Positions 15,020 to 22,418 of a stretch of DNA of 26,049 nucleotides are shown here, in pieces. Origin of the DNA: Blastococcus sp. GTDB taxonomy: Bacteria > Actinomycetota > Actinomycetes > Mycobacteriales > Geodermatophilaceae. The notes below the pieces were generated by a model. The model was not told where the DNA came from. It searched no databases and worked only from the letters and a program-made list of their open reading frames with translations. The stretch spans positions 1 through 26,049 of the forward strand of contig JAOPUS010000334.1 of the NCBI GenBank assembly GCA_025963345.1, read 5' to 3'. Position 1 is the stretch's first letter; every line of letters begins with the position of its first letter. The position numbers were made by a program, and so were the translations under genes.

Positions 15020-15748
15020 ATGGCATACCGCGGTGGTCCGCCCCGGCGGGTCGTCAGCCTCGTCCCGTCCCTGACCGACGCGATCGCCGCGACCGACCCG
15101 GGTCTCCTGGTCGGCGCCACCGACTGGTGCACGCACCCGGCCGGGCTCGACGTCGCACGGGTCGGCGGTACCAAGTGGCCCGACCTGGACCGGGTCCGCG
15201 ACCTGGCTCCTGACCTCGTGGTCGCCAACGCCGAGGAGAACCGGGACGAGGACGTCGCTGTGCTCCGGGCGGCCGGCATCCCGGTGTGGGTGACCGCTCC
15301 GCCCACCGTCGACCAGGCGCTGGACTCGCTCGACCGCCTCTGCGCCGCTCTCGGGAAGCCCGAGCCGACATGGCTGCGCCGGGCCTACGAGGTCTGGGCC
15401 GACCCGCCGCGGGTGCCGGAGACGACCGCCGTCGTCCCGATCTGGCGCCGTCCGTGGATGGTGCTGGGCCGGGACACCTTCGCCGGCGACGTCCTGGCCC
15501 GGCTCGGCGTCCGGAACGTGTTCACCGACCACGCCGACCGCTACCCGCGGCTGGCGAAGGACGACCCGTCCACCGTGGTTGCCGACCTGGTGGTCTTCCC
15601 GGACGAGCCGTACGCGTTCAGCCCCGACGACGGTCCCGAGGCGTGGCCGCGGTGCCGGCCGGTCTTCGTCAGCGGGCGGCACCTCACCTGGTACGGCCCC
15701 TCGCTGGTCGAGGCGCCCGCCGTGCTGGTGGCGCAGCTCGCGGCCTGA
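15020..15748 (+). CDS. BtuF-like metal/cobalamin receptor, cytoplasmic (helical-backbone metal receptor)
   Basis: This 242-residue protein begins almost at once with RRVVSLVPSLTDAIAATDPGLLVGATDWCTHPAG, the first strand and helix of the periplasmic-binding-protein class III fold. Next come VGGTKWPDLDRVRDLAPDLVVANAEEN and GIPVWVTAPPTVDQALDSL, matching BtuF/FepB-type receptors. There is no signal peptide or lipobox, and no transporter gene nearby, so it probably works inside the cell or binds a cofactor or metal there. C37 in DWCTHP could contribute to binding. ATG 15020 is chosen as the first plausible in-frame start, though no clear ribosome site precedes it. It lies 103 bases after the F420 reductase gene. 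Confidence 0.78.
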   Translation: MAYRGGPPRRVVSLVPSLTDAIAATDPGLLVGATDWCTHPAGLDVARVGGTKWPDLDRVRDLAPDLVVANAEENRDEDVAVLRAAGIPVWVTAPPTVDQALDSLDRLCAALGKPEPTWLRRAYEVWADPPRVPETTAVVPIWRRPWMVLGRDTFAGDVLARLGVRNVFTDHADRYPRLAKDDPSTVVADLVVFPDEPYAFSPDDGPEAWPRCRPVFVSGRHLTWYGPSLVEAPAVLVAQLAA

Positions 15749-15877
15749 TCGCCGGCCCTGCGTGGGCAGCTGTGAGAAGGCGCCACTCCCCGGCGAGCGC
15801 GCAGTGCCCAACGACCCTGGACGCACGTCGATCAGCCGGCCGACCCTGGGCGGCTCCTACGCCATCTGGAGGCGGTC

Positions 15878-16192
15878 ATGCGGATGATGCTGAAGGTTCT
15901 CATCGACACCGAGGCCGGCAACGAAGCGTTTCTCAAGGGGCAGCTGCAGGGGATCACGAAGCAGATCGCTTCGCAGCTCAACCCGGAGGCCGCTTACTTT
16001 CTGCCCGAGGGCGGCCGGCGCAGCTGCCTCTTCGTGTTCGACATGACCGACGCCTCGCAGATCCCGGCCATCGTGGAGCCGTTGTTCCTCGGCGCGAAGG
16101 CGCAGGTGACACTGACGCCCTGCATGAACGTCGACGACCTGGAGAAGGGCCTGGCCCAGGCACTCCCGGAGAGCGGCCAGAGCAACCTCTGA
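15878..16192 (+). CDS. Conserved hypothetical protein, 104 residues
   Basis: I do not know a function for this protein. It has no membrane segment. The pattern of strands and helices (MLKVLIDTEAGNEAFLKGQLQGITKQIASQL, AYFLPEGGRRSCLFVFDMTDASQIPAIVEPLFLGAKAQVTLTPCMNVDDLEKGL) looks like a single ferredoxin-like alpha/beta domain of the kind found in dimeric small proteins. ATG 15878 is set by the ribosome site GGAGGCGG at 15867-15874. The gene stands alone between the BtuF-like gene and the DUF2784-like gene on the same strand. Confidence 0.75.
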   Translation: MRMMLKVLIDTEAGNEAFLKGQLQGITKQIASQLNPEAAYFLPEGGRRSCLFVFDMTDASQIPAIVEPLFLGAKAQVTLTPCMNVDDLEKGLAQALPESGQSNL

Positions 16193-16236
16193 GAATTCGG
16201 CCGTAGAGCGTCCGGGGCCGGCGGCAGTGGGAGACT

Positions 16237-16674
16237 GTGTGCGTGCTGCTCGCGCACGCGGTGGCAGTCCTGCATGCCGTCGCCGTCCTGTTCATGCTGA
16301 CCGGCGCATTGTTCGCCCTGCGCCGGCCGCGGCTGCTTCTGGTCCACGCGCCGCTGAGCCTGGCCATCCTCGGCATCAACCTCGTCGGGGCCGACTGCCC
16401 GGTGACCGATCTGGAGCTGTGGCTGCGGGCGCGGGCGGGGATGCCCGGCTACGACGGCGGCTTCCTCGGCCACTACCTGTTCCAGCCGCTGGGCCTCGAC
16501 GTCGGCGCCGGCGACACCCAGATCGGCATCTACACGGTCGCGCTCGGTCTCAACGGGCTCGCGTACGCCGTCCTCGCGACCCGAGCGTTCCGTCGTCGCT
16601 CTCGTGGGGCGGTCACCCGGGCCGGCGCAGAGCGGCCAGGCCGTCCCGGACTCCGGCGGGCAGAGGAGTGCTGA
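16237..16674 (+). CDS. DUF2784-like small membrane protein
   Basis: This 145-residue protein has hydrophobic helices at about residues 2-28, 33-52 and 100-117. A short conserved-looking loop with ADCPVTDLELWLRARAGMPGYDGGFLGHYLFQPLG lies between the second and third. That 'CPLT.LE...R...G...Y.GGF..HYL..L' arrangement is the DUF2784 pattern. No biochemical role is known to me. The start is GTG 16237 or in-frame GTG 16243; GGGAG at 16229-16233 fits the second slightly better. The last 20 residues are Arg-rich and overlap an ORF on the opposite strand (16613-16939), so one of the two ends may be wrong. Confidence 0.75.
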   Translation: MCVLLAHAVAVLHAVAVLFMLTGALFALRRPRLLLVHAPLSLAILGINLVGADCPVTDLELWLRARAGMPGYDGGFLGHYLFQPLGLDVGAGDTQIGIYTVALGLNGLAYAVLATRAFRRRSRGAVTRAGAERPGRPGLRRAEEC

Positions 16675-16939
16675 CGGACAGCCGGCGGTAGGAGCGCGGC
16701 GGCCGGTCCAGCCCCAGCGCGGCCAGCGGCACCGGTTCGGGCAGCCGATGGACGGCGTCCAGCTGCAGTGCGACGGCGGCCACGCAGCCCCCGAGGTAGT
16801 CGGCGGTGATCCCGCTCAGGTCCGCGTGCTCCTCGATGCCGGCCAGTTCCGAGCAGCAACGGGTCACCCGGCGCGAACCCGGCCGTCCCGCGACGGAACT
16901 CGAGGGACGAAGCGGCTCAGCGCCGCCGGGGACGGCCAT
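16613..16939 (-). CDS. Hypothetical protein, 108 residues
   Basis: This unrecognised ORF lies 27 bases after panB on the same strand. It has no membrane segment. Codon third positions are mostly G or C in this frame, which supports real coding, and without it the 292 bases between neighbours would be empty. The middle, SELAGIEEHADLSGITADYLGGCVAAVALQLDAVHRLPEP, reads like a folded helical protein. The first 25 residues look less natural and the true start may be later. No ribosome site is visible before ATG 16939. Its end overlaps the convergent DUF2784-like gene by 62 bases. Confidence 0.5.
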   Translation of the reverse strand: MAVPGGAEPLRPSSSVAGRPGSRRVTRCCSELAGIEEHADLSGITADYLGGCVAAVALQLDAVHRLPEPVPLAALGLDRPPRSYRRLSVSTPLPAGVRDGLAALRRPG

Positions 16940-16966
16940 CGGCGGCGGTGATCGGCCGGGGGACGA

Positions 16967-17797
16967 TCAGTCGAAGGAGTGCTCGGGGCCCGGGAAAGTG
17001 CCGCCTCGGACGTCGTCGGCGTACTCGCGGGCCGCCCGCAGCAGCTCGCCGCGCAGATCGGCGTACTTCTTCACGAACTTCGGCACCCGACCGCCGTTGA
17101 GCCCCGCCATGTCCGGCCACACGAGCACCTGGGCGTCACAGTCGACCCCGGCACCGATGCCGATCGTGGGGATCGTCAGTTCCTTGGTCACCTGCCCGGC
17201 GATCTCGGCCGGGACCATCTCCAGGACGACAGCGAACGCACCGGCCTCCTCGACGGCGTGGGCGTCGGCGAGCAGTTGCTCGGCGCCGGCGCCGCGGCCC
17301 TGCACCCGGAATCCACCGAGGGCGTGCTCGCTCTGCGGGGTGAAGCCGATGTGCGCCATCACCGGGATGCCGGAGTCGTGCAGGAGCTTGATCTGCGGGG
17401 CGACCCGTACCCCGCCCTCGAGCTTGACCGCCTGCGCGCCGCCCTCCTTCATGAAGCGGACGGCGGTCTCGAAGGCCTGCTGCGGGCCGGACTCATAGCT
17501 GCCGAACGGGAGATCCGCGACGATCAGCGACCGCTTGGTCGAGCGCGTGACCGCCTTGGTCATGAGCAGGAGGTCGTCGACCGTCACTGGCACCGTGCTG
17601 CTGTAACCCAGGACCACGTTCCCCGACGAGTCGCCGACCAGCATCACCGGGATGCCGGCCTCCTCGAAGATGGCCGCGCTGTAGGTGTCGTAGGCGGTGA
17701 GCATCGCCCACTTCTCGCCCCGCTCCTTGGCCTGCTGGAGATGGTGGACGCGCACACGGGCGGAGGACTGCCCGCCGTACAGAACCGACTCGGTCAC
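16967..17797 (-). CDS. panB: 3-methyl-2-oxobutanoate hydroxymethyltransferase
   Basis: This is the first step of pantothenate (coenzyme A) synthesis: it adds a hydroxymethyl group from methylene-tetrahydrofolate to 2-oxoisovalerate, giving ketopantoate. The 276-residue protein compares with about 264 in E. coli. Visible motifs: AMLTAYDTYSAAIFEEAGIPVMLVGDSSGNVVLGY (metal-binding D and the active loop), VADLPFGSYE, VKLEGG, PVMAHIGFTPQS and TIGIGAGVDCDAQVLVWPDM. The start is GTG 17797, preceded by AGGAGG (complement of 17802-17807). The frame is open further upstream but has no ribosome site there. It follows nadE by 73 bases, with a small hairpin between, probably in one transcript. Confidence 0.94.
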   Translation of the reverse strand: MTESVLYGGQSSARVRVHHLQQAKERGEKWAMLTAYDTYSAAIFEEAGIPVMLVGDSSGNVVLGYSSTVPVTVDDLLLMTKAVTRSTKRSLIVADLPFGSYESGPQQAFETAVRFMKEGGAQAVKLEGGVRVAPQIKLLHDSGIPVMAHIGFTPQSEHALGGFRVQGRGAGAEQLLADAHAVEEAGAFAVVLEMVPAEIAGQVTKELTIPTIGIGAGVDCDAQVLVWPDMAGLNGGRVPKFVKKYADLRGELLRAAREYADDVRGGTFPGPEHSFD

Positions 17798-17823
17798 TTG
17801 TCCTCCTCGGCGGCGCTCGTCGT

Positions 17824-17837
17824 CCGCGTTCCCGCGG
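17824..17837 (-). other. Small hairpin in the nadE-panB spacer
   Basis: A perfect 5-bp stem (CCGCG / CGCGG) with a 4-base loop (GGAA on the minus strand) lies between nadE and panB. It may be a processing or attenuation signal, or chance. Next to it, 17857-17870 carries CCTCGCACGCTCGG, a motif repeated near the end of glnA2. Confidence 0.3.
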
Positions 17838-17870
17838 CTCGCTGTCTCATCGGTGCCCTCGCACGCTCGG

Positions 17871-19706
17871 TCACTGTGCCGCTCCTTCGAGGACCGTGGG
17901 CGGGGTCTCCCGCCACCGGTTGGTGATCGGCAGCCGCCGATCACGGCCGAACGCCTTCAGGCTGATCTTCGTTCCCGGGGCCGACTGACGGCGCTTGAAC
18001 TCGGCCATGTCCACCAGCCGCAGCACCTTCGCCACCACCTCGGGGTCGTGTCCGCGCTCCAGGAGCTGCGCCATGCCGAGGTCGCGGTCGACGTAGTCGG
18101 CGATGACGGCGTCGAGCTCCTCGTAGGACGGCAGCGAGTCGCTGTCCTGCTGTCCCGGGGCGAGCTCCGCCGACGGTGGCTTGTCGATCGAGTTCTGCGG
18201 GATCGGCTCGGTCCCGCCGTGCCGGCGGGCCTCCTCGTTGCGCCACCGGGCGATCGCCCAGACCAGCGTCTTGGGCACGTCCTTGATCGGCGCGAACCCA
18301 CCGGCGGCGTCGCCGTAGAGGGTCGAGTAGCCGACGGCGACCTCGCTCTTGTTGCTCGTCGCCAGCAGCAGGTGCCCGTGCTGGTTGGACAGCCCCATCA
18401 GCAGGGTGCCGCGCACTCGCGCCTGCAGGTTCTCCGCGGCAGTACCGCTGAGCTCGACCGACTTCTCGTACGCCTCCACCATCGGCGCGATGGGGACGAC
18501 GGAGTAGTGCAGGCCCAGCCGCTCGGCGGAGTCCTCGGCATCGGAGAGCGAGTGCGCGCGGGACCACTTCGACGGCAGCCCGACGCCGTACACCCGGTCG
18601 GCGCCGAGAGCGTCCACCGCCAGCGCCGCGACCAGAGCCGAGTCGATCCCGCCCGACAGGCCGAGGACGACCGACGGTATGCCGTTCTTGTCGATGAAGT
18701 CGCGCAGCCCCAGCACCAGGGCCCGCCAGACCTCCTCGCAGTCGTCCAGCGGCGCGACGATCGTCGACGGGCGTGGCTCGAACGCCGGGGCAGGCTCCTC
18801 GGAGAGCAGGTGGCGGGTCACCGTCATCGGGCCGATCCGCCCGTCGGTGCGCTCGGGCACCGAGGACGGGTCGATCGTGAGGTCGACGGTCAGCAGGTGC
18901 TCGACGAACTGCGGCGCCCGGGCCAGCAGCTCGCCGGCCGCGTTCACCACCAGGGAATCACCGTCGAAGACGAGCTCGTCCTGCCCGCCCACCTGGTTGC
19001 AGTAGACGACGGTCGCCCGGGCCTCCTCGGCCCGGCGCCGCACGAGGGGGAGCCGGAGGTCGTCCTTGGCCCGCTCGTACGGCGAGGCGTTGGGGGAGAC
19101 GACGACGTCGGCACCGGCCTGGCCGATGACGCCGCACGGGCCGCCCTCGACCCAGAGGTCCTCGCACACGGTCAGCGCGACGTCGACGCCGTGCAGCCGC
19201 ACGATCGGCATCTCGGTGCCCGGCACGAAGTAGCGGGCCTCGTCGAAGACGCCGTAGTTCGGCAGGTGCCGCTTGTAGTAGCGGGCGACGACCTCGCCGC
19301 CGTACAGCAGGGCGGCGGCGTTGCGGGGAGCCCCGCGCCGGGGGTTGGCGTCGCCGGGCCGGTCGTCGTCCGTCGGCGGCTGGTCGACCGGCGCTGGACC
19401 ACTGCCCTCGGTGTGGGCCAGATAGCCCACCACGACGGCGACCTCGCCCAGGCCGTCGTCGGCCAGCCGGGTCGCGAGGTCGACGAGCGCGTGCTCGCTG
19501 GCGTGCGCGAAGGACTCCCGCAGGACGAGGTCCTCCGCCGGATAGCCGGTCAGGGTCATCTCGGGGAACACGACGAGGTGGACGCCGTCCTCGGCGGCCT
19601 TCGCCGTCCACGTGCGCACCAGGTCGGCGTTCCCGGACAGGTCACCGACTGTCGTGTCGACCTGGGCCAGACCCACCCGCAACTGCACCGGTTGCTGATC
19701 GTTCAC
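17871..19706 (-). CDS. nadE: Glutamine-dependent NAD+ synthetase
   Basis: This makes NAD from nicotinic acid adenine dinucleotide, ATP and glutamine. The 611-residue protein has two domains. The N-terminal CN-hydrolase (glutaminase) domain has the Glu-Lys-Cys triad E49 (VVFPEMTLTGYPAEDL), K145 (YYKRHLPNYGVFDE) and C181 (LTVCEDLWVEGG). The C-terminal NAD synthase domain starts near residue 320, with the P-loop SGGIDSAL at 351-358 and later SNKSEVAVGYSTLYGD. It is shorter than the roughly 680-residue mycobacterial enzyme and has an extra acidic, Pro-rich insert at about 100-125. The start is GTG 19706, with GAGGAT just upstream. It is first in a probable nadE-panB operon, joining two cofactor pathways. 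Confidence 0.93.
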   Translation of the reverse strand: MNDQQPVQLRVGLAQVDTTVGDLSGNADLVRTWTAKAAEDGVHLVVFPEMTLTGYPAEDLVLRESFAHASEHALVDLATRLADDGLGEVAVVVGYLAHTEGSGPAPVDQPPTDDDRPGDANPRRGAPRNAAALLYGGEVVARYYKRHLPNYGVFDEARYFVPGTEMPIVRLHGVDVALTVCEDLWVEGGPCGVIGQAGADVVVSPNASPYERAKDDLRLPLVRRRAEEARATVVYCNQVGGQDELVFDGDSLVVNAAGELLARAPQFVEHLLTVDLTIDPSSVPERTDGRIGPMTVTRHLLSEEPAPAFEPRPSTIVAPLDDCEEVWRALVLGLRDFIDKNGIPSVVLGLSGGIDSALVAALAVDALGADRVYGVGLPSKWSRAHSLSDAEDSAERLGLHYSVVPIAPMVEAYEKSVELSGTAAENLQARVRGTLLMGLSNQHGHLLLATSNKSEVAVGYSTLYGDAAGGFAPIKDVPKTLVWAIARWRNEEARRHGGTEPIPQNSIDKPPSAELAPGQQDSDSLPSYEELDAVIADYVDRDLGMAQLLERGHDPEVVAKVLRLVDMAEFKRRQSAPGTKISLKAFGRDRRLPITNRWRETPPTVLEGAAQ

Positions 19707-19776
19707 GGGTCCATCCTCGTCTCGGTCCCGAAGTGACAGCGAGGTGGGGAGCGTAGACGGCCGTCGGCGACCGGCC

Positions 19777-19782
19777 TACCGT
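19777..19782 (+). promoter_or_regulatory. Possible -10 element of a leaderless transcript
   Basis: TACCGT (form TAnnnT) ends exactly 6 bases before ATG 19789, the spacing expected if transcription starts at the start codon. No clear -35 box was found. Other genes in the window show the same arrangement. Confidence 0.4.
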
Positions 19783-19788
19783 GACGCC

Positions 19789-20220
19789 ATGCCCGAGTGG
19801 CTGACCGTCGAGGTGGTCGATGGCGCTTTCCCGGCGTCGGAGTGGCGACGGGCGCATGAGAACGCCCTGATCGAGGCGGCGGTCACCAACGGCGCGTCCT
19901 TCTGGGATTGGCACACCACCCGGTGGGGTGTCGTCCTGGAACTGGTCTTCGACAGCGACGAGCGGCTCGAGCGCTACCGGTCGCTGCCCGTGATCCGCGC
20001 CGCCCTCGACGCCGTTCCGGACCGGGCCCACGGACTCCTTGTCTACCGCGGCCGCGGCGGAGGCTCCGGTGCCCTCGTGCCGCGACAGCCCGGCCCGCGT
20101 CCCGCAGCGGGAGCCGCCGCACTGCCCGAGCCGGCGCCGGACGAGTACATCCGCCTCACCAGCGACCGGGGCAGCCCGGCCGCGCTGTTCACGGGGGATC
20201 GAGGTCTCACCGGTTGTTGA
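19789..20220 (+). CDS. Conserved hypothetical protein, 143 residues
   Basis: I do not recognise a named domain. Residues 1-85 read as a compact alpha/beta protein (MPEWLTVEVVDGAFPASEWRRAHENALIEAAVTNGASFWDWHTTRWGVVLELVFDSDERLERYRSLPVIRAALDAVP). The rest is Gly/Pro/Ala-rich and probably flexible. Similar short proteins occur in other actinobacteria as far as I recall. ATG 19789 is preferred over the longer frame from 19744 because of the TACCGT hexamer 6 bases upstream and a natural-looking N-terminus. Its 3' end overlaps the convergent slipin gene by 14 bases. It is divergent from nadE, with 82 bases between starts. Confidence 0.68.
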   Translation: MPEWLTVEVVDGAFPASEWRRAHENALIEAAVTNGASFWDWHTTRWGVVLELVFDSDERLERYRSLPVIRAALDAVPDRAHGLLVYRGRGGGSGALVPRQPGPRPAAGAAALPEPAPDEYIRLTSDRGSPAALFTGDRGLTGC

Positions 20221-21073
20221 TCGCCGTCGGCCCGGCGGGCGCGACGATTCCCGTCCGGACCCGAGGGTCCGCGATCTCCGGTACCGAGGTCGCAGGCGCG
20301 GTCGTCGTGGTCTCCGGGGGTGTGGCCCGTTCGAGGAAGCGCAGCAGTTCGACGGGGAAGGGCAGGACGAGCGTCGAGTTCTTCTCGGCGGCAACCTCGA
20401 CGACGGTCTGCAGGAGGCGCAGCTGCAGCGCCGCGGGATGGGCCGCCATGACCTCCGCGGCCTGGGCCAGCTTCTCCGACGCCTGCAGCTCGCCCTCCGC
20501 GGTGATCACCCGCGACCGGCGTTCCCGCTCGGCCTCGGCCTGGCGGGACATCGACCGCTTCATCGTCTCCGGCAGCGCGACGTCCTTGATGTCCACGCGG
20601 TCGATGTGCACGCCCCAGTCCACGGCGGGGCTGTCGAGCATGAGTTACAGGCCCTGGTTGAGGCGTTCCCGGTTGGACAGCAGATCGTCGAGGTCGCTCT
20701 TGCCGATGATCGACCGCAGCGAGGCCTGGGCGACCTGGGCGATCGCGGCCTGGTAGTTCTGCACGTCGACGACCACCCGCACCGGATCGAACACCCGGTA
20801 GTAGACGACCGCGTCGACCTTCACCGTGACGTTGTCGCGGGTGATGCCCTCCTGCGCGGGCACCGGCATGGTGATGACCTGCATGTTCACCTTGTGCAGC
20901 CGGTCGGCGACGGGCGCGATCATCGTGAGTCCGGGGCCGCGCAGATCGCCGCGCAGCTGCCCGAACCGCAGGACGACGCCACGCTCGAACTGGGTGACCA
21001 CCCGGACACTCGCCCCGGCGAGCATGAGCACGCCCAGCAGCAGGATCGCGAGCACTGCGAACACGGCGTCCAT
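20207..21073 (-). pseudogene. Slipin/stomatin-like SPFH protein, interrupted by an in-frame TAA
   Basis: From ATG 21073 (ribosome site GGAGGG on the minus strand) the frame codes for a membrane anchor (about residues 2-24) and an SPFH domain: VVTQFERGVVLRFGQLRGDLRGPGLTMIAPVADRLHKV, then VTVKVDAVVYYRVFDPVRVVVDV. It stops at a TAA (complement of 20645-20647) after SNRERLNQGL. In the same frame the family sequence goes on at once: LMLDSPAVDWGVHIDRVDIKDVALPETMKRSMSRQAEAERERRSRVI, to a TGA at 20207. Slipins have Glu at this place, so one G-to-T change (GAA to TAA) explains the break. The whole reading is 288 codons; the parts are 142 and 144 residues. ATG 20641 lies two codons after the stop and might allow restart. 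No NfeD partner gene is adjacent. Confidence 0.8.
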
Positions 21074-21224
21074 GTCGCCCTCCGCCACCGGCGCCGCGGG
21101 CGGACCGGTCACGATGGCCGTGGCCCCGACGTCCTGGGATGGCAGAACCAGCGTATTCCGTTGTGGCGTCCTCCGGTGGGGGTGTCGCCGCGGCGAACGG
21201 TCTTTCATCAACGTTCACTTCTTC

Positions 21225-21230
21225 TAGAGT
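21225..21230 (+). promoter_or_regulatory. Possible -10 element and operator before the regulator gene
   Basis: TAGAGT ends 7 bases before ATG 21238. It overlaps AGTTGGC (21228-21234), whose exact reverse complement GCCAACT occurs at 21969-21975 right after the -10 box of the DoxX-folE promoter. A shared binding site for the regulator is a reasonable guess. No -35 box is convincing. Confidence 0.4.
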
Positions 21231-21237
21231 TGGCGAC

Positions 21238-21918
21238 ATGGACGATCGCAGTGCCCGGGTGAGTGCGGTGGCCGCGCTCGCCGAGCCGACCCGCCGCCGG
21301 TTGTACGACCACGTGGCCCGACAGTCCGGTCCGGTGAGCCGCGACGAGGCGGCGGCGGCTGTGGCGGTTCCCCGCGCGACCGCCGCCTTCCACCTCGACC
21401 GGCTCGTGGACGACGGACTGCTGGAGGTCCACTTCGAGCGGCGCACCGGGCGGACGGGGCCCGGCGCCGGCCGGCCGTCGAAGCTCTACCAGCGGGCGGA
21501 TTGCACGGTCGAGGTGTCCTTCCCCGAGCGGCACTACGACCTCGCCGGTGACCTTCTGGCCGCGGCGATGACGGCCGCGGAGACCTCGGGGGAGTTGCCC
21601 CGAGCGGCCCTGGACCGGCTGGCCTACGACCGGGGTCGGCAGATGGGGGAAGGGACGCCCCTCGCCGGTGGACGCACGGCCGCGCTGCGCATCCTCGAGG
21701 AACGGGGCTTCGAACCCCGGGTCGAGGACGGCACCGTCACGCTGGCCAACTGCCCGTTCCACACGCTGGCGCGCACGCACGCGGAGCTGGTGTGCGGGAT
21801 GAACCTGCGGTTGTTGGACGGCGTGCTCGACGGCGTCCCGGCGACGGGGCTGACGGCCCGGCTCCAGCCCTCCCCGGGCCGGTGCTGCGTCCGGCTGGAG
21901 CCGACCGCGGCGAGCTGA
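21238..21918 (+). CDS. HTH transcription regulator with C-terminal cysteine cluster (SufR/COG2345-like)
   Basis: This 226-residue protein has an N-terminal winged helix (about 8-85): VAALAEPTRRRLYDHVARQSGPVSRDEAAAAVAVPRATAAFHLDRLVDDGLLEV, then a basic wing TGRTGPGAGRPSKLY. The C-terminal half has C172 in ANCPFHTLARTHAELVCGMNL, C186, and C216-C217 in GRCCVRL. This arrangement resembles SufR-type regulators (COG2345), in which such cysteines hold an iron-sulfur cluster. Iron, oxygen or nitric oxide sensing is therefore likely but inferred. ATG 21238 is chosen over an upstream ATG at 21139 because of the TAGAGT hexamer and the standard HTH N-terminus. It lies 83 bases before the DoxX gene, with its own promoter between, and is divergent from the slipin gene. 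Confidence 0.83.
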   Translation: MDDRSARVSAVAALAEPTRRRLYDHVARQSGPVSRDEAAAAVAVPRATAAFHLDRLVDDGLLEVHFERRTGRTGPGAGRPSKLYQRADCTVEVSFPERHYDLAGDLLAAAMTAAETSGELPRAALDRLAYDRGRQMGEGTPLAGGRTAALRILEERGFEPRVEDGTVTLANCPFHTLARTHAELVCGMNLRLLDGVLDGVPATGLTARLQPSPGRCCVRLEPTAAS

Positions 21919-21939
21919 CGCGCGCGACGCGCCCACGGG

Positions 21940-21968
21940 TTGACACCCGGAGCGGACGGGTCTCTACT
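21940..21968 (+). promoter_or_regulatory. Sigma70-type promoter of the DoxX-folE-reductase cluster
   Basis: TTGACA (21940-21945, perfect -35) is separated by exactly 17 bases from TCTACT (21963-21968, four of six matches to the -10 consensus). GCCAACT follows directly at 21969-21975, where a repressor could block the polymerase. A strong AGGAGG ribosome site follows at 21989-21994. Confidence 0.72.
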
Positions 21969-22001
21969 GCCAACTATCGCTGGTTTTAGAGGAGGCTCCC
22001 C

Positions 22002-22418
22002 GTGACCACTCACCTCACCCGCACCCCGACGACGGCTGCTGACCCGGCGCACCAGGCGTTCCTGCTCCTGCGCACCGTCTTCACCGTCGCCCCCATCGCC
22101 TTCGGGCTGGACAAGTTCACCAACCTGCTCACCGACTGGCCCGCCTACCTGGCGCCGTGGATCGACCGGATCGTGCCCGGCACCGCTCAGCAGGCGATGT
22201 ACGCCGTCGGCGTCGTGGAGGTGCTGGCCGGCGTCCTCGTCGCCGTGGCTCCCCGACTCGGTGGGTGGGTCGTGGCCGCATGGCTCGCCGGGATCATCGT
22301 GAACCTGCTGACGATCCCCGGGTTCTACGACGTCGCGCTTCGCGACTTCGGCCTGCTCGTCGGTGCCGTCGCGCTCGCCCGCCTGGCGGTGCGGTACGGC
22401 ACCGGTACAGGCTCGTGA
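22002..22418 (+). CDS. DoxX-like four-helix membrane protein
   Basis: This 138-residue protein has four hydrophobic helices at about residues 19-36, 65-83, 88-104 and 115-131. The first is followed by FGLDKFTNLLTDWPAYLAPWIDRIVPG, the loop seen in DoxX/DoxD-like proteins; the last has LRDFGLLVGAVALARLAV. DoxX proteins are quinone-linked or redox-associated membrane proteins, and in mycobacteria one joins a membrane oxidoreductase complex against oxidative stress. The start is GTG 22002, fixed by AGGAGG eight bases upstream. Its stop overlaps the folE start by 4 bases (GTGA), so the two are translationally coupled. Confidence 0.75.
   Translation: MTTHLTRTPTTAADPAHQAFLLLRTVFTVAPIAFGLDKFTNLLTDWPAYLAPWIDRIVPGTAQQAMYAVGVVEVLAGVLVAVAPRLGGWVVAAWLAGIIVNLLTIPGFYDVALRDFGLLVGAVALARLAVRYGTGTGS

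Noticed and set aside
15749..15796. 7-bp arms TCGCCGG / CCGGCGA after the BtuF-like gene
   Set aside because: The loop of 34 bases and short G+C-only arms are expected by chance in this composition.
17697..19736. 679-codon plus-strand ORF opposite nadE
   Set aside because: It is antisense to the complete, motif-rich NAD synthetase gene and is low-complexity (Arg/Val/His-rich).
20039..21262. 407-codon plus-strand ORF opposite the slipin gene
   Set aside because: Antisense to clear SPFH coding sequence, with composition typical of a shadow frame.
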